Assembly: GCA_013298565.1 (NCBI GenBank)
Contig: JAAFIC010000002.1
Span: 32,675-96,674, forward strand
DNA length: 64,000 nt
Source: Alphaproteobacteria bacterium
Lineage (GTDB): Bacteria > Pseudomonadota > Alphaproteobacteria > Elsterales > Elsteraceae
Direction of reading: 5' to 3'
Shown: positions 63,439 to 64,000 of the stretch, piece by piece
How the letters are laid out: every line of letters begins with the position of its first letter
How positions within the stretch are numbered: position 1 is the first letter of the stretch
Notes under the pieces: model-generated
The model's database searches: none
What the model saw: only the letters and a program-made list of their open reading frames with translations
Told to the model about the DNA's origin: nothing
Translations under genes and position numbers: made by a program

Positions 63439-63636
63439 TAGAGCCGCGCGCCTTAACTCTGGCGCGGCTCTATAAGCCGCATCAGGCGTGTTTGACACGC
63501 CAAGCGTGTCGGGTGAGGCGGCGGCCAAGGGCGCGGATGCGCCCGGCGATGCCCTTAGCGCGTCAAACGCACCGGGCGGCGAGGGCTAAGATAAAACTAG
63601 AGCGTCTTGCGTCAACCTTTACGCAAGACGTTCTAA
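63439..63636 (+). repeat. Dispersed palindromic repeat, copy E (most complete)
   Basis: A hairpin AGAGCCGCGC...GCGCGGCTCT (63440-63471) is followed by a core of about 125 bp with internal palindromes (GGCGTGTTTGACACGCC; GGCGCGGATGCGCC) and then a second hairpin AGCGTCTTGCGT...ACGCAAGACGTT (63601-63634). It looks like the full form, of which copies A-D are shortened or rearranged versions. ORFs predicted inside it (for example 63492-63767) are not genes. The stretch 63637-63903 holds nothing else that I recognise. Confidence 0.85.
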
Positions 63637-63903
63637 TGTTGCGATTCAATCTGCTGGTCGTTTTAGAGGCTTGCGCTGATGACGGGACAAAATTCCGTAA
63701 ATTTTCATGGGAGTGCTGTTGTTGCCGCCTTGCGGTCCTAATCTCTATGCCAGCTCTCAATCTTTAGGTTAACATCGACCGATGCCCCCCCCTTCGGCGA
63801 TCATGCTCTAACCGCTTATTATCGCCTGCAAAACCTTGTTGCAGACGGGTTGCATCGGCTGTGGATTTGCCCTAGTGTCCGCCCCCTGAAACCGTAGGAA
63901 TTA

Positions 63904-63990
63904 GCCCACTTGGCGGAAACGGTAGACGCACCGGACTTAAAATCCGTTGAACTTTTGTTCGTGCCGGTTCAAGTCCGGCAGTGGGCACCA
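63904..63990 (+). tRNA. tRNA-Leu (UAA)
   Basis: A 7-bp acceptor stem GCCCACT/AGTGGGC, D-arm with GGCGGAAACGGTAGACGC, anticodon loop CTTAAAA (anticodon TAA, 63938-63940), a long variable arm typical of leucine tRNA, T-arm GCCGGTTCAAGTCCGGC and an encoded CCA (63988-63990). The first base pair of the anticodon stem is a mismatch. Confidence 0.96.
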
Positions 63991-64000
63991 AGGTTTCAGA

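Noticed and set aside
63492..63767. ORF downstream of tyrS, similar to one at 14014-14232
   Set aside because: Both are translations of the dispersed repeat; the shared arginine-rich peptide reflects repeat DNA, not a gene family.

Overview
The window is a high-GC chromosomal segment from a Gram-negative alphaproteobacterium. I would guess Rhodospirillales or a close relative. The evidence is LpxC (outer-membrane lipid A), a two-piece circularly permuted tmRNA gene beside an alphaproteobacterial-type sspB, the hprK-rapZ-EIIA-ptsH-ptsI regulatory PTS block, a 180 kDa-type NAD-glutamate dehydrogenase and a short SRP RNA near dnaX. The species cannot be named from sequence reading alone.

Layout. 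1-1657: end of a DMT exporter, then lpxC. 1743-13963: the most notable locus. A urocanase-like hydratase, a DUF917 protein, an M20 amidohydrolase, a hydantoinase-like amidohydrolase, a four-gene betaine-type ABC importer and an ammonia-lyase-fold enzyme lie on the minus strand, opposite a divergent LysR-type regulator. Together these match the five chemical steps of bacterial ergothioneine breakdown (ergothioneine to thiourocanate, thiohydantoin propionate, hydantoin propionate, N-carbamoylglutamate and glutamate) plus an importer for the quaternary-amine substrate. 13962-14241: a dispersed repeat and an IS481-family transposase remnant. 14410-18740: regulatory PTS. 18756-23746: DMT exporter, glyoxalase II, GST and a Tau/Ssu/Nrt-type ABC importer. 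23886-30117: chemoreceptor, GT-C-like membrane protein, short CDF protein, ssrA, sspB and an MFS transporter. 30114-33918: recR, ybaB, dnaX, an HTH gene with an AT-rich partner, and ffs. 34015-35725: nudC and an alpha/beta hydrolase.

35985-47428: a second catabolic locus, comprising a HisD-like dehydrogenase, a ribose-type ABC importer and a ThDP enzyme. It is divergent from a LacI regulator that is followed at once by a chemoreceptor gene. Clear palindromic operators lie in the divergent promoter region. 47641-63433: NAD-GDH, S4 protein, SUV3-like helicase, phytase-like secreted protein, RelE/XRE toxin-antitoxin, ROK kinase, PAS chemoreceptor, a small ORF, purB and tyrS. The window ends with a repeat copy and tRNA-Leu(UAA).

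Two themes run through the window. First, a family of palindromic intergenic repeats bounded by TAGAGC...GCTCTA occurs repeatedly, and several genes use the TAG of that boundary as their stop codon. Second, both catabolic ABC operons have a strong stem-loop directly after the binding-protein gene, which would allow the binding protein to be expressed more than the membrane components.
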